64,000 nt of DNA from an uncultured Roseovarius sp. (GTDB taxonomy: Bacteria; Pseudomonadota; Alphaproteobacteria; Rhodobacterales; Rhodobacteraceae): assembly GCA_947499555.1 (NCBI GenBank), contig CANMOU010000002.1, positions 62,001 through 126,000 of the forward strand, given 5' to 3'. Below the pieces are notes generated by a model. The model ran no database searches and had not been told where the DNA came from. It saw nothing but the letters and a program-made list of their open reading frames with translations. Shown here in pieces: positions 32,714 to 42,416 of this stretch. Every line of letters starts with the position of its first letter. Position 1 is the first letter of the stretch. Position numbers and translations under genes: made by a program.

Positions 32714-34000
32714 ATGACCAAACTGATCAAAGGAACAACACGTCGGGGCGCGCTCAAGACCCTGGCCGGTGCCGCCGCGGGTACAGCCGCCCTGCCGCTT
32801 TGGGCGCGCTATGCGCAGGCGCAAAGTTCGGAGCCGATTAAGATCGGTTTTCAGCAGCACAGCACTGGCATCGGCGCGGCCTATGGCCGTTGGTACGGCC
32901 GCACGACTGAAGCAGCGGTCAAAGTGATCAATGATGGCGGTGGCATCAATGGCCGGATGATCGAGGTGATTGCAGAAGATGACGGCACCGATCCCAAGCG
33001 CGGGGCCGAGGTGGTTGAGAAATTCGCCAATCAACACAATTGCGATGTGGCTTTCGGCACTCTTTTCAGCCATGTGGTCATCGGCTCCAGCCCCCGCGCA
33101 GGAGAGCTGAAACTGCCGTATTTTGTGGTCTCTGAGGGCCACCATGTCGCTTCGGGCATGCTCAATCGCTACACGCTGCAGCCCGGCATCACGGATGTGA
33201 AAAGCCAGGTCCAGGCGATGGCGCCTTACGTTTCGGAGAACCTCGGCAAAAAGGTCACCATGATCTTCCCTGACTTTGCCTTTGGCCATGACCACCGTGA
33301 CTTCTTCTCGGCTGCGATCGAGGCGCAGGGCGGTGAGGTGCTCGAAAAGATCGCCATCCCACCGACTGAGACATCCTTCACCAAGTATTTCCCCCGTATT
33401 CCGCGCGACACAGAGGTTCTGTATCACGTCATGGTCGGGCCTGCGGTTCTGACCTTTGTCAAAGAACTGGGCGAGTTTTTTGGCCCCTCAAGCCCTGCCA
33501 TATTTGGCTTTATCGACAGCCTTGAGGCTGTGGACATTGCCAGCCCTGGGCTCGAATTCCTGGAAGGGACGTATTTCTGGGAGGGCAATCCGCGATACGC
33601 TCAGGCCGATCAGACCGAGTATGACAAGGCCTTCCGCGCGGCTGTGGGTGTTGATGACAACGGAGCATCCATCAGCGACCCAACAGATGTGTCCACCTAT
33701 GCTCATATGTTCGGCTGCTGGGAGACGCTGCATGTGATCAAACATGGCTTAGAGCACTCTGGCTACCAAGGTCCGGGCGACCGCGCCAAACTGATCGAGG
33801 CGGTTGAGGCGTTGACAGATTTTCCAGAAGGACATGCCCATCCACAAGGTGCTAAGATATTCAACGGCAAGACACACCAGGTCTTTGGCCATCAATATAT
33901 CAGCCGCGTCGAAAACGGTAAGCTGGTACGCGTGCATACGACATCGATCGAGGACACGCTTTATCCCGATGAGGTCGATTACACCACTCAACCCCTTTAA
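32714..34000 (+). CDS. ABC transporter substrate-binding protein, branched-chain amino acid/amide type
   Basis: A 428-residue periplasmic binding protein with a twin-arginine signal (TTRRGALKTLAGAAAG, cleavage near ARYAQAQSS). A type I LivJ/FmdD/UrtA-like fold follows: IKIGFQQHSTGIGAAYGRWYGR, DDGTDPKRGAEVVEKF and SEGHHVASGMLNRYTLQPG. This branch binds amino acids, amides, urea or aromatic carboxylates. Its position at the head of a molybdenum hydroxylase and 6-hydroxynicotinate reductase-like operon suggests an N-heteroaromatic ligand. AGGGAGA precedes the ATG at 32714. The gene ends 73 bases before livH, with a hairpin in the gap. Confidence 0.88.
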   Translation: MTKLIKGTTRRGALKTLAGAAAGTAALPLWARYAQAQSSEPIKIGFQQHSTGIGAAYGRWYGRTTEAAVKVINDGGGINGRMIEVIAEDDGTDPKRGAEVVEKFANQHNCDVAFGTLFSHVVIGSSPRAGELKLPYFVVSEGHHVASGMLNRYTLQPGITDVKSQVQAMAPYVSENLGKKVTMIFPDFAFGHDHRDFFSAAIEAQGGEVLEKIAIPPTETSFTKYFPRIPRDTEVLYHVMVGPAVLTFVKELGEFFGPSSPAIFGFIDSLEAVDIASPGLEFLEGTYFWEGNPRYAQADQTEYDKAFRAAVGVDDNGASISDPTDVSTYAHMFGCWETLHVIKHGLEHSGYQGPGDRAKLIEAVEALTDFPEGHAHPQGAKIFNGKTHQVFGHQYISRVENGKLVRVHTTSIEDTLYPDEVDYTTQPL

Positions 34001-34009
34001 TCTTATTGC

Positions 34010-34046
34010 CTGTGGGGGCCTAGCGCGTTCGTGCTGATCCCCGCAG
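34010..34046 (+). promoter_or_regulatory. intergenic hairpin between binding-protein and permease genes
   Basis: CTGTGGGG (34010-34017) pairs with CCCCGCAG (34039-34046), and the loop itself contains GCG-TTCG-TGC. There is no T-run. Such hairpins after binding-protein genes often stabilise the upstream message and lower expression of the permease genes. That role is inferred here. Confidence 0.5.
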
Positions 34047-34073
34047 CGCACAAAGCCTGGTGCCAGTCTAGTC

Positions 34074-35000
34074 ATGGAATTTGGACCCCACCTTTTGTTG
34101 GCCACGCTTGAGGGCGCGGTGACGGCGGCTGTACTGGCGCTCACCGCCGTCGGGCTAAGCCTCGTATTCGGCGTTATGCGGGTGGTCAACATCGCCCATG
34201 GCGAGTTTTACATGCTCGGCGCGGTGATTGCCTGGTATGTGGCGCACATGATGGGAGGCCATCCCGCGCTCGGCTTTTTCCTGGCGCTCGTATTGGCACC
34301 TCTGCTGGTCGGGGCGATTGCGGTTTTGGCCGATGTCATCATTCTCAAGCGGGTTGACTATGATCCCGAGCGGACAATCGTGGCCACAATCGGCCTGCTA
34401 TACATCATCCAGCAACTGACGCTGATGACCTATGGGCCCGAGGCGCGGCCCGTCGAGGCGCCTTTCAATTCCCGCATCGCGCTGCCCTGGTTTGAATGGG
34501 GCGAGAACGGGTTTCAATTCTACTATCCCTGGGGCCTTTCGACGACCTCTTACAAACTGGCGGTCATCGGTGCGGCGGGCGTCGTGCTTTTGGGTGTCTG
34601 GGCGATGATGACGCGCACCAAAGTGGGCTTGCTTATGCGTGCAACCCAAGCTGACCGGGACATGGCGCTGGCCTTTGGTATCCCTGTCGAAAGGGTCTAT
34701 GCTCTCGTCTTCGGGATTGGCGCGGCCTTGGCCGCCCTTGGTGCCGTGCTGATCGTGCCTATCCAGCAAGCGCATTACCTGATGGGCGCCGACCCGCTTC
34801 TGCTGGCCTTTATTGTTGTCATCATCGGCGGTCTCGGGAGCCTTCCGGGCACGGTCCTTGCTGCGCTCTTCATCGGTTTGTCCGACGGGATCATATCCGT
34901 CTTCTTCTCGCCCACGCTGGCCAAAATACTGGCCACACTTCTTGTCGGCCTGGTCCTGGTCTGGCGACCACAAGGCCTGTTTGGGACACGCACCGCATGA
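34074..35000 (+). CDS. ABC transporter permease, LivH type
   Basis: A 308-residue inner-membrane permease of the LivH family with about eight membrane segments. Hallmarks are LTAVGLSLVFGVMRVVNIAHGEFYMLGA near the N-terminus, MRATQADRDMALAFGIPVERVYALVFGIGAALAALGAVL and VVIIGGLGSLPGTVLAALFIGLSDG. It forms the translocation pore with the LivM-type partner encoded next, overlapping by four bases. The four transporter genes after the binding protein are fully overlapped with one another, consistent with one co-translated unit. Confidence 0.92.
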   Translation: MEFGPHLLLATLEGAVTAAVLALTAVGLSLVFGVMRVVNIAHGEFYMLGAVIAWYVAHMMGGHPALGFFLALVLAPLLVGAIAVLADVIILKRVDYDPERTIVATIGLLYIIQQLTLMTYGPEARPVEAPFNSRIALPWFEWGENGFQFYYPWGLSTTSYKLAVIGAAGVVLLGVWAMMTRTKVGLLMRATQADRDMALAFGIPVERVYALVFGIGAALAALGAVLIVPIQQAHYLMGADPLLLAFIVVIIGGLGSLPGTVLAALFIGLSDGIISVFFSPTLAKILATLLVGLVLVWRPQGLFGTRTA

Positions 35001-35941
35001 CGGCCTCGTCGCGCGTCATCGTCCTGCATCTGGGATTGCTGGCGTTGCTCTTTGGCCTGCAATTCATCCTGCCTGCCTATCATCACGGCAACCTGGCACG
35101 GATCATGGTGCTGGCCTCTTATGCTGTGGGGTACAACATACTCTTTGGCTATACCGGATTGCTGAGCCTGGGCCATGCCTTGTTCTTCGCCGCCGGCATG
35201 TACGGCATGGGCTTGACGATCCAGCACATGGGCTTCACACCTGCCCCGGCGCTGATTGTCGGCATTGTTGCCGGGGCTTTCGTGGCTGGTGCGCTGGCCC
35301 TTCTGGCGCTGCGGACTGTTGGCGTTTCTTTCATGATCGTCACGCTCATGTTCGCGCAGGCAGGCTATCTCACGGTGCTTTACTTTGGAGAATACACACG
35401 AGGCGACGAAGGGTTTGTCATTCAACAGGCTCAACGCGTGCTTTGGGGTGTCGACCTGAGCAATGCGACCAACCGATACTTCGCGGCATGGGGATTGTTC
35501 TCTGTGTCATTCGGGCTGTCGCTCTGGCTGGTGCGAAGCTCTTTCGGGCGCACGCTCATCGCCATTCGTGAAAACGAAGAACGGGTGCGCATGCTTGGCT
35601 ATGACACCTATAAGCACAAGCTCACCGCGATGATCATTTCCGGGACGATTTCGGCAGCCGCCGGGGCGTTTTACGGTCTGCTTTTTGGCTATGCCGGCGC
35701 AAGCTTTGCCTCTGTGCAATATTCCATCTTCCCGTTGCTCTGGGTGCTGTTGGGCGGGGCCGGAACCGTGCTCGGACCCTTTGTCGGGACGCTCTTCATG
35801 TTTTACCTGATTGATCTCAGTTCGGGCATCACGTCCGCCTATCTGCTGATCGCGGGTCTGGCGCTTGTCTTGCTGACGCTTTTTGCACCTCAAGGGTTGA
35901 TTGGCGAGATCAGGCGGCGCTTCTGGAAGAACCTGCCATGA
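34997..35941 (+). CDS. ABC transporter permease, LivM type
   Basis: A 314-residue LivM-family permease with about nine membrane segments. Features are LASYAVGYNILFGYTGLLSLGHALFFAAGMYG, the cytoplasmic coupling loop GRTLIAIRENEERVRMLGYDTYKHKL and VLLGGAGTVLGPFVGT. It pairs with the LivH-type protein. Both ends overlap neighbours by ATGA, so stoichiometric expression with the other subunits is expected. Confidence 0.92.
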   Translation: MTASSRVIVLHLGLLALLFGLQFILPAYHHGNLARIMVLASYAVGYNILFGYTGLLSLGHALFFAAGMYGMGLTIQHMGFTPAPALIVGIVAGAFVAGALALLALRTVGVSFMIVTLMFAQAGYLTVLYFGEYTRGDEGFVIQQAQRVLWGVDLSNATNRYFAAWGLFSVSFGLSLWLVRSSFGRTLIAIRENEERVRMLGYDTYKHKLTAMIISGTISAAAGAFYGLLFGYAGASFASVQYSIFPLLWVLLGGAGTVLGPFVGTLFMFYLIDLSSGITSAYLLIAGLALVLLTLFAPQGLIGEIRRRFWKNLP

Positions 35942-36645
35942 TGATCCTGTCGACCCGCGGCCTCAGCAAATCGTTTGACGGGCTGCAGGCCGTGACAAAG
36001 GTCGATTTCGACCTGCCAAAAGGCGAAGTGCGCGCGCTCATAGGTCCCAACGGCGCAGGAAAGACCACGCTTGTCGGCATGATCTGTGGGCGGATTGAGC
36101 CGACATCCGGTCATGTGCAGTTCGACGGCGAAGACATCACGCGCCTGCCTGCGCATGCCAGGATCATGCGCGGCATGGCATATACTTTTCAGATAACGTC
36201 GGTCTTTGCCCGACTGCCAGTCACGGAAAACGTCGCCCTCGCCGCGCGGCGGCGCCTTTCCGGTGACGCCATTGATCGCGCAGTGGCAGATGCCCTGGCG
36301 CGGGTTGGTCTGTCGAATGAGGCCCATGAGGACGCCGGTAACCTCAGCTATGGGCACCAGCGCCTGCTCGAAATTGCCATGGGTCTTGCACAATCACCCC
36401 GCCTTCTGATCCTCGACGAACCAACACAAGGGCTTTCGGAAGGCGAGATTGCCGATTTCAAGACGCTGGTGCGGGAACTGGCGGGCGACACCACTATTCT
36501 GCTGATTGAGCATAATATGGATGTGGTGATGGAAACCGCCGATCGGGTCAGCGTGCTCAATTTCGGAGAAATACTTGCCGAAGGTACGCCCACCGAGATC
36601 CGCGAAAACGCAGCCGTTCAGGCGGCCTATCTGGGAACGGGATGA
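35938..36645 (+). CDS. ABC transporter ATP-binding protein, LivG type
   Basis: A 235-residue ATPase of the LivG family. The Walker A GPNGAGKTT lies at about residues 38-46, the Q-loop/LivG-specific QITSVFARLPVTENVALAARRR follows, then the ABC signature LSYGHQR, Walker B LLILDEPTQGLS and the H-loop IEHNMDVV. Start is ATG at 35938 (a second ATG follows directly). It overlaps livM and livF by four bases. Confidence 0.93.
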   Translation: MMILSTRGLSKSFDGLQAVTKVDFDLPKGEVRALIGPNGAGKTTLVGMICGRIEPTSGHVQFDGEDITRLPAHARIMRGMAYTFQITSVFARLPVTENVALAARRRLSGDAIDRAVADALARVGLSNEAHEDAGNLSYGHQRLLEIAMGLAQSPRLLILDEPTQGLSEGEIADFKTLVRELAGDTTILLIEHNMDVVMETADRVSVLNFGEILAEGTPTEIRENAAVQAAYLGTG

Positions 36646-37340
36646 TGCTGGAACTGCGCAAGATCAATTCCGGCTACGGGGCGGCGCAGGTTCTGCGCGA
36701 CGTTTCTCTCTCGGTCGCACCCGGCGAAATTCTTTGTCTGCTTGGCCGCAATGGTGCTGGCAAGACTACGACGATGCAGACGATCATGGGCCTTCTTCCC
36801 TTGATGTCTGGAAAGATCCTGCTTGACGGCAGGGATGTCGGCGCGCTGCCCACGCACGAAGTTCCGCGCGCAGGGATCGGCTATATCCCACAGGGGCGGC
36901 GCCTTTTCACCGGTCTGAGCGTGGCACAGAATCTCGAGATCGGGCTGCAGGTCCGGAATTCGGGCCGCGAGGTGCTTGACGAGGTGCTCGATCTTTTTCC
37001 GCGGCTGCGCGAACGAATGAGCCAACCGGCGCAAACCCTCTCGGGTGGAGAGCAGCAGATGCTGGCCACGGCACGCGCCTTGTGCATCAAACCCAAGGTG
37101 CTCTTGCTGGATGAGCCGACAGAAGGGCTGCAACCTTCAATGATCGAAGCGATCCGGCAGGTGATCGTCAAGATGCGCGAGGCTGGCGTGGCCATCTTGC
37201 TTGTTGAACAACGGATAGAGGCTGTTTTGTCGGTGGCGGACCGGGTGGCATTCATCGAAAACGGGCGAAACGGCGAAACCATGACGGTGGCAGAAATGCG
37301 AGCCAATCCCCATGTGGTGGATCGCTATGTCGGCGTTTGA
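36642..37340 (+). CDS. ABC transporter ATP-binding protein, LivF type
   Basis: A 232-residue LivF-family ATPase. Walker A is GRNGAGKTTTMQ, then IGYIPQGRRLFTGLSVAQNL, the signature LSGGEQQMLATARAL, Walker B VLLLDEPTEGLQPSM and the H-loop region VEQRIEAVL. It is the last transporter gene. The FAD-subunit gene of the molybdenum hydroxylase starts 83 bases later, and no terminator is visible between them. Confidence 0.93.
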   Translation: MMLELRKINSGYGAAQVLRDVSLSVAPGEILCLLGRNGAGKTTTMQTIMGLLPLMSGKILLDGRDVGALPTHEVPRAGIGYIPQGRRLFTGLSVAQNLEIGLQVRNSGREVLDEVLDLFPRLRERMSQPAQTLSGGEQQMLATARALCIKPKVLLLDEPTEGLQPSMIEAIRQVIVKMREAGVAILLVEQRIEAVLSVADRVAFIENGRNGETMTVAEMRANPHVVDRYVGV

Positions 37341-37423
37341 CGCGCTCTGTGCGACCAAACTTGCCGAGTTGACACCCGCAAGCCCGTTGCCGCACGATTA
37401 TCTGAAAGGAACAGGATAAAGCG

Positions 37424-38281
37424 TTGCCGGAAATCGCCTACCACCGACCAGATACGTTGGCCCAGGCGCTCTCGCTTTTGCAGAGCGGCCAGCATCGTAT
37501 AGCCGCCGGGTGCACCGATCTTTTTCCCGCGACGCAAGCCCCTGCTTTGGACGGGCCAGTTCTCGACATTACCGGGATTGACGATCTCCGGGGCATTTCC
37601 AGGACAGATGACGGCCTGCGCATGGGCGCGACGACGCGTTGGGCAGACGTCATCAAGGCCAATCTGCCACCGGCTTTCGACATGCTCAAAGCAGCGGCGC
37701 GCGAGGTTGGCTCGGTCCAGATTCAGAACTCGGCGACGCTGGCCGGCAATCTTTGCAATGCATCACCGGCAGCCGATGGTGTCCCCTGTCTTCTTGCACT
37801 TGATGCGCAGGTCGAGCTGGCTTCGGAAAATGGGCATCGAATCCTGCCCTTATCCGAATTCCTGACAGGCCCCCGCCGGACCGCCTTACGCCCAGACGAG
37901 ATACTCACCGCAATCGAAGTGCCTGCTCAAGCCTGTCAGGGTCGCTCATCCTTTCGGAAACTCGGTGCGCGCAAGTATCTTGTGATCTCAATTGCCATGG
38001 TGGCGACACGCCTGGTTGTCCAAGATGACAAAGTGGCTGAGGCCGCGATATCCGTTGGATCGTGCAGTGCCGTCGCAACCCGCCTGCCGGAACTGGAGCA
38101 AGCCCTTGTCGGAAGGACGGCGGATCGCGCCTTGCCCGACATCGCGACACCAGATGTCATCGCCCGTCGCCTGTCACCTATCGACGATATCCGCGCTGAC
38201 GCAGGCTACCGCACCCGTGCAGCCGCTGAACTGGTCAAACGCACATTACGGGATATCGCAACGCGCGAGGTGCCGGCATGA
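37424..38281 (+). CDS. molybdenum hydroxylase FAD-binding subunit (xanthine dehydrogenase family)
   Basis: A 285-residue CoxM/FAD_binding_5 subunit that passes electrons between the 2Fe-2S centres and an external acceptor via FAD. The AAGCTDLFP motif (about 26-34) and QNSATLAGNLCNASPAADGVPCLLALDAQVEL (around 105-135) are the FAD-binding signatures. The start is TTG at 37424 with AGGA seven bases upstream; no suitable ATG is near. Its stop overlaps the start of the fused 2Fe-2S/Mo subunit. With that protein it forms a hydroxylase of the nicotinate/xanthine dehydrogenase type. Confidence 0.9.
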   Translation: MPEIAYHRPDTLAQALSLLQSGQHRIAAGCTDLFPATQAPALDGPVLDITGIDDLRGISRTDDGLRMGATTRWADVIKANLPPAFDMLKAAAREVGSVQIQNSATLAGNLCNASPAADGVPCLLALDAQVELASENGHRILPLSEFLTGPRRTALRPDEILTAIEVPAQACQGRSSFRKLGARKYLVISIAMVATRLVVQDDKVAEAAISVGSCSAVATRLPELEQALVGRTADRALPDIATPDVIARRLSPIDDIRADAGYRTRAAAELVKRTLRDIATREVPA

Positions 38282-40965
38282 ATCGTCCGGTTGGCACGAT
38301 GACCCTGACGGTCAATGGCTCAGAAGTCAGCCTTCCGGCTGATCCCGCAAGACGGCTAAGCGAAGTGCTGCGCGAGCAGTTGGGATTGCGCGGAACGAAG
38401 GTTGGCTGTGACGCCGGTGATTGCGGGGCCTGCACCGTCTTGTTGGATGGCGCGCCGACCTGTGCTTGCCTCACCCCCTTGGCACAGGCTGCGGGACGCT
38501 CGGTCGAAACAGTAGAAGGGCTTGGGAATTCCCCCCTGCAACAGGCGTTTCTGCGCCACGGCGCCGCCCAATGCGGTATCTGCACGCCGGGGATGCTGAT
38601 GACCGCCACGGGGTTCTTGCGGGAAATGCCATCGCCGACACGCACGGATGTGGAAGAGGCACTGGGCGGGGTCTTGTGCCGGTGCACCGGCTATACAAAG
38701 ATCATCGACGCCATTCTGGATGCAGCTCCGGGTGCCCCAGAGGCCATGCCCGCCTCGGGCCATGCCGTGGGTGCGCATGTGGCACGTCTGGATGGCGCTC
38801 CCAAAGTCGCGGGGTGCGAAGTTTTTGGCGCAGACCACATTCGCGAGGATGCCTTGCTTGTCCGCGCTGTTCGCGCGCCTGGAGCGCCATTGACCTTTGA
38901 GTTCGGCCCTCTTTCCGACTGGGCGGACAGCAAGGGCGTTGAGGTCCTCACATCACGCGACATTCCTGGGCGAAACCGCTTCGGGGTCATTCCAGCCTTT
39001 GTCGATCAACCCGCCCTGGCCGAGGGCTATGCGCGATTGAAAGGCGAAGCCGTTGCATTGGTGGCGGGTCCGGCGGAAATCGTGTCGGCCCTTGATCTGA
39101 AGGATTTCCCGATCAAGTGGGCACAGGCTGATGTTGATGCGCCTGTTCATGCCAGCCATCCTGACAACCGGCTCATTTCGGGCAAGGTGCGTCGAGGCGA
39201 TGTGCTGTCAGCGATGGAGCGTGCCGCTTTTGTCGCTGAAGGCTCGATGGAAACGCCTTATGTCGAACACGCCTATATCGAACCCGAAGCTGGCATTGCC
39301 TGGATGGAAGGCGATACGCTGGTCATCCAGGCCTGCACCCAGGCCCCGATCATGGATCGCGACGATACCGCAGCCATACTGGGCCTGCCCAATGAGAACG
39401 TCCGCATCATTCCAGCCGCCACCGGTGGCGGCTTTGGCGCAAAGCTGGATCTCTCGCTTCAACCGCTGATCGGCCTTGTCGCACTCAAGACCGGTCGGGC
39501 CGCCCGCATGATCTACACGCGCGCGGAAAGCATGGCCTCAACAACCAAGCGGCATCCCTCAAGAATGTCCGGCCGTGTGAGTGCCGATGCGCAAGGCCGC
39601 ATCACAGGCATGGAGTTTGACGGAGATTTCAACACAGGCGCTTATGCAAGCTGGGGCCCGACCGTCTCTGGCCGCGTCCCTGTCCATGCCTCTGGCCCAT
39701 ATTACATCCCCAATTACCATGCCGAAGCGCGGGCAAACTATTCTTATGAGCCAATCTCGGGCGCATTTCGTGGGTTTGGCGTGCCACAGGCCGCGATCCT
39801 GCAGGAAACCATTTTCGATGATCTGGCAATGCAAATCGGAATGGACCGACTGGCGTTTCGCCATCTGAACGCGCTTCGGGATGGTTTGGATACGGTCTGC
39901 GGGCAGGTCTTGCAAGGCGTGGGTATTGCCCAGTGTCTTGATGCGCTCAAGGACCCTTGGGAAAAGGCTTGCGCGCGGGCCCAGGCGGCGAACGACCGTG
40001 CAGATGCTCAGCGCCACGGCGTCGGCGTTGCCTCTTGCTGGTACGGTTGCGGCAACACCGCCATTGCCAACCCGTCGACCATTCGCGTCGGCCTGACCGC
40101 GCAGGGCAGGCTTTTCCTGCATCAGGGGGCGGTCGATATCGGCCAGGGCTCCAACACCGTCATCCCGCAGATCTGCGCGGATGCACTTGGACTACCGCTG
40201 GCACAGATGGAAATTATCGGCGCAGACACTGCCTTGACGCCTGATTGTGGCAAGACATCCGGCTCGCGCCAGACCTATGTCACCGGAAGCGCCGCTCTCA
40301 GGGCGGGGCAATCGCTGCGCGCGCAAATCCTGGCTCTGACCAATATGGGAGCAGAGGCAACACTGAGCTTGGAACCGGGCAGCCTCATCGTCAGCGATGG
40401 CCATGTTGAAAGGCGTATTCAACTCGCCGACCTGAAAGAACAGGCAAACGGTTATGTTCTGTCAGCAGAAGAAACCTATGATCCGCCAACAAAGCCTCTG
40501 GATGAGAACGGTCAGGGGGCGCCCTATGCCGTTTACGGCTATGGTGCGCAGATGGTGGAACTTTCGGTTGATGTGAAGCTCGGCACCGTCAAGGTTCACA
40601 AGATCACCGCAGCGCATGATCTGGGCCGCGTGATCAATCCGGCATTGGCCGAAGGGCAGGTTCATGGGGGCATCGCTCAGGGGCTTGGTCTTGCCTTGAT
40701 GGAAGAGTTCATCCCCGGGCGCACCGAAAACCTGCATGACTACCTCATTCCCACCACCGGCGACATGCCTGAGATCGAAACGCTTTTCATCGAGGTCCCC
40801 GACCCGGAAGGCCCGATGGGCGCAAAAGGTTTGGGCGAACATGTCCTGATCCCGACGGCACCAGCCATTCTGAATGCGATCCGTCACGCCACGGGTGCAC
40901 TGGTCACGCAGCTTCCGGCCCTGCCCCACAGGGTCTTGGCCGCCATCGAACAGGCACAACGCTGA
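38278..40965 (+). CDS. fused 2Fe-2S and molybdopterin subunit of a xanthine-dehydrogenase-family hydroxylase
   Basis: An 895-residue protein joining two subunits that are often separate. Residues 8-80 hold a plant-type 2Fe-2S domain (Cys44, Cys49, Cys52, Cys64). Residues 85-150 hold the second 2Fe-2S domain (Cys99, Cys102, Cys134, Cys136). From about 165 on come the hammerhead and molybdopterin domains (TGGGFGAKLDLS, GAFRGFGVPQA, GQGSNTVIPQICADALG). The likely active-site Glu854 lies in AKGLGEH. The size is close to that of the Desulfovibrio aldehyde oxidoreductase Mop, but here an FAD subunit is encoded beside it. Water-derived hydroxylation of an N-heterocycle is the inferred reaction, since a 6-hydroxynicotinate reductase-like gene follows directly. 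Confidence 0.9.
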   Translation: MNRPVGTMTLTVNGSEVSLPADPARRLSEVLREQLGLRGTKVGCDAGDCGACTVLLDGAPTCACLTPLAQAAGRSVETVEGLGNSPLQQAFLRHGAAQCGICTPGMLMTATGFLREMPSPTRTDVEEALGGVLCRCTGYTKIIDAILDAAPGAPEAMPASGHAVGAHVARLDGAPKVAGCEVFGADHIREDALLVRAVRAPGAPLTFEFGPLSDWADSKGVEVLTSRDIPGRNRFGVIPAFVDQPALAEGYARLKGEAVALVAGPAEIVSALDLKDFPIKWAQADVDAPVHASHPDNRLISGKVRRGDVLSAMERAAFVAEGSMETPYVEHAYIEPEAGIAWMEGDTLVIQACTQAPIMDRDDTAAILGLPNENVRIIPAATGGGFGAKLDLSLQPLIGLVALKTGRAARMIYTRAESMASTTKRHPSRMSGRVSADAQGRITGMEFDGDFNTGAYASWGPTVSGRVPVHASGPYYIPNYHAEARANYSYEPISGAFRGFGVPQAAILQETIFDDLAMQIGMDRLAFRHLNALRDGLDTVCGQVLQGVGIAQCLDALKDPWEKACARAQAANDRADAQRHGVGVASCWYGCGNTAIANPSTIRVGLTAQGRLFLHQGAVDIGQGSNTVIPQICADALGLPLAQMEIIGADTALTPDCGKTSGSRQTYVTGSAALRAGQSLRAQILALTNMGAEATLSLEPGSLIVSDGHVERRIQLADLKEQANGYVLSAEETYDPPTKPLDENGQGAPYAVYGYGAQMVELSVDVKLGTVKVHKITAAHDLGRVINPALAEGQVHGGIAQGLGLALMEEFIPGRTENLHDYLIPTTGDMPEIETLFIEVPDPEGPMGAKGLGEHVLIPTAPAILNAIRHATGALVTQLPALPHRVLAAIEQAQR

Positions 40966-42416
40966 TGGAAAAGCGACGCCAACAGGACGAGAAGATCCGC
41001 TGCGATGCCTGTCCGGTGATGTGTTATATTGCGCCGGGCAAAGTCGGCGCTTGCGATCGCTACGCCAATCAGGACGGTCGCATCATCCGCTGTGATCCTC
41101 TGACGCTTCTGGACCGGCGCATCGAAGCCGGTGGAGAGATACGTCCCTTTCTGAAAACGGACTGGGATGGCGGCGTGATTGGCACGGACGATGTTTTTGT
41201 CTCGGGCGTCGGATCCGGCACCACTTACCCCGATTACAAACCCGCGCCCTTTATTGTCAGCCGCGAGATTGAAGGCGCGGACGTGGTGACCGTGGTGACA
41301 GAGGCCATCTTTTCCTACTGCGGCGTCAAAGTAAAAATCGACACCGACCGCCATCTTGGCCATGAGACCGCGCTTGTCCGTGCCAATGGCGAAGCAATCG
41401 GGCATGTGACAACCTCGGAATATGGCTCACAGATGCTGTCTTTGGGTGGTGTCGATCATCTCACGGGCGGCTCAAAAGCCGAAGGCCGCGTGACCTGCGA
41501 TGCTCTCCTGCGGCTCTGTAATCGGGAGGCTGTTGAGCTGGCAATCGATGACGGCGCAATCGTTGTCGTGCAGGCTGGTCAGCCTCCAATCGTTGACGGT
41601 CAGAAGGAAGAGCGAATGCGAGTCGGTTGCGGCTCGGCCACGATCGGCATGTTCGCCTCACAATGGCAGGGGCTTGTGAATGAGGTAGTCGTGGTCGACG
41701 ACCACATCACCGGCGTTGTCAGCGAGCATCAGGCAGGCAAAGTGCTCGACTGGCCCGACACCGGCATCCGGATCAAAGGGCACCGCTCGACCCCGGGACG
41801 GTATTTCAAAGTGGCGCAACCGGGCCAGGGCTGGGGTGGAACGGACATTGATGACCCGCTCAGCATCCTCAATCCCTGGCTGGAAAAGAAGGGCGCGCGA
41901 CCTGGCCTTAGCCTTCTGATGGTCTCTACCACCGGAGAGCATGCCGGATACTACGTGCTTGATGACGATCTGGTTCCGCAAAAACACCCCATGCCCGCAC
42001 CGCTGCAAGCGTCAGTCGATCTGATTGCCGAGAATTGCGAGCCAGCCCTTTGCACCGTAATGTTTCAGGCCGGCGCAGGCGGCTCTTTGCGCTCGGGTGT
42101 CACGGAAAATCCGGTCAAACTGACCCGCTCGGTCCAATCCATGCACACCGCTGTCACCTGCGGTGGCGTGCCTGCCTATGTCTGGCCGGGCGGCGGGATC
42201 ACCCTGATGGTCGACGTGCTGGACATGCCCGACGGGTCCTTTGGATATGTCCCGACCCCGGCGCTCGTGGCGCCGCTTGAATTCACATTGCGCCGCGACG
42301 ACTACCGCGCGTTAGGAGGGCATGACGCAGCGATCCGCACGGTTGAAGACGTCATTCAGAAGGGCGGCGAATACGGTGCCGAGATCCGGGCGGTTCCGCC
42401 AAAGGGACAAGCTTGA
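40965..42416 (+). CDS. 6-hydroxynicotinate reductase-like iron-sulfur protein
   Basis: A 483-residue protein that I recognise as the 6-hydroxynicotinate reductase family. The N-terminus has Cys13-x2-Cys16-x3-Cys20-x9-Cys30 (IRCDACPVMCYIAPGKVGAC), which probably holds an Fe-S cluster. A large beta-rich domain follows with IVSREIEGADVVTVVTEAIF, TSEYGSQMLSLGGVDHLTGGSKAEGR and VGCGSATIGMFA. In the anaerobic nicotinate pathway this enzyme reduces 6-hydroxynicotinate to 1,4,5,6-tetrahydro-6-oxonicotinate. The start overlaps the hydroxylase stop by one base (TGATG). The substrate here is inferred from family and context. Confidence 0.82.
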   Translation: MEKRRQQDEKIRCDACPVMCYIAPGKVGACDRYANQDGRIIRCDPLTLLDRRIEAGGEIRPFLKTDWDGGVIGTDDVFVSGVGSGTTYPDYKPAPFIVSREIEGADVVTVVTEAIFSYCGVKVKIDTDRHLGHETALVRANGEAIGHVTTSEYGSQMLSLGGVDHLTGGSKAEGRVTCDALLRLCNREAVELAIDDGAIVVVQAGQPPIVDGQKEERMRVGCGSATIGMFASQWQGLVNEVVVVDDHITGVVSEHQAGKVLDWPDTGIRIKGHRSTPGRYFKVAQPGQGWGGTDIDDPLSILNPWLEKKGARPGLSLLMVSTTGEHAGYYVLDDDLVPQKHPMPAPLQASVDLIAENCEPALCTVMFQAGAGGSLRSGVTENPVKLTRSVQSMHTAVTCGGVPAYVWPGGGITLMVDVLDMPDGSFGYVPTPALVAPLEFTLRRDDYRALGGHDAAIRTVEDVIQKGGEYGAEIRAVPPKGQA

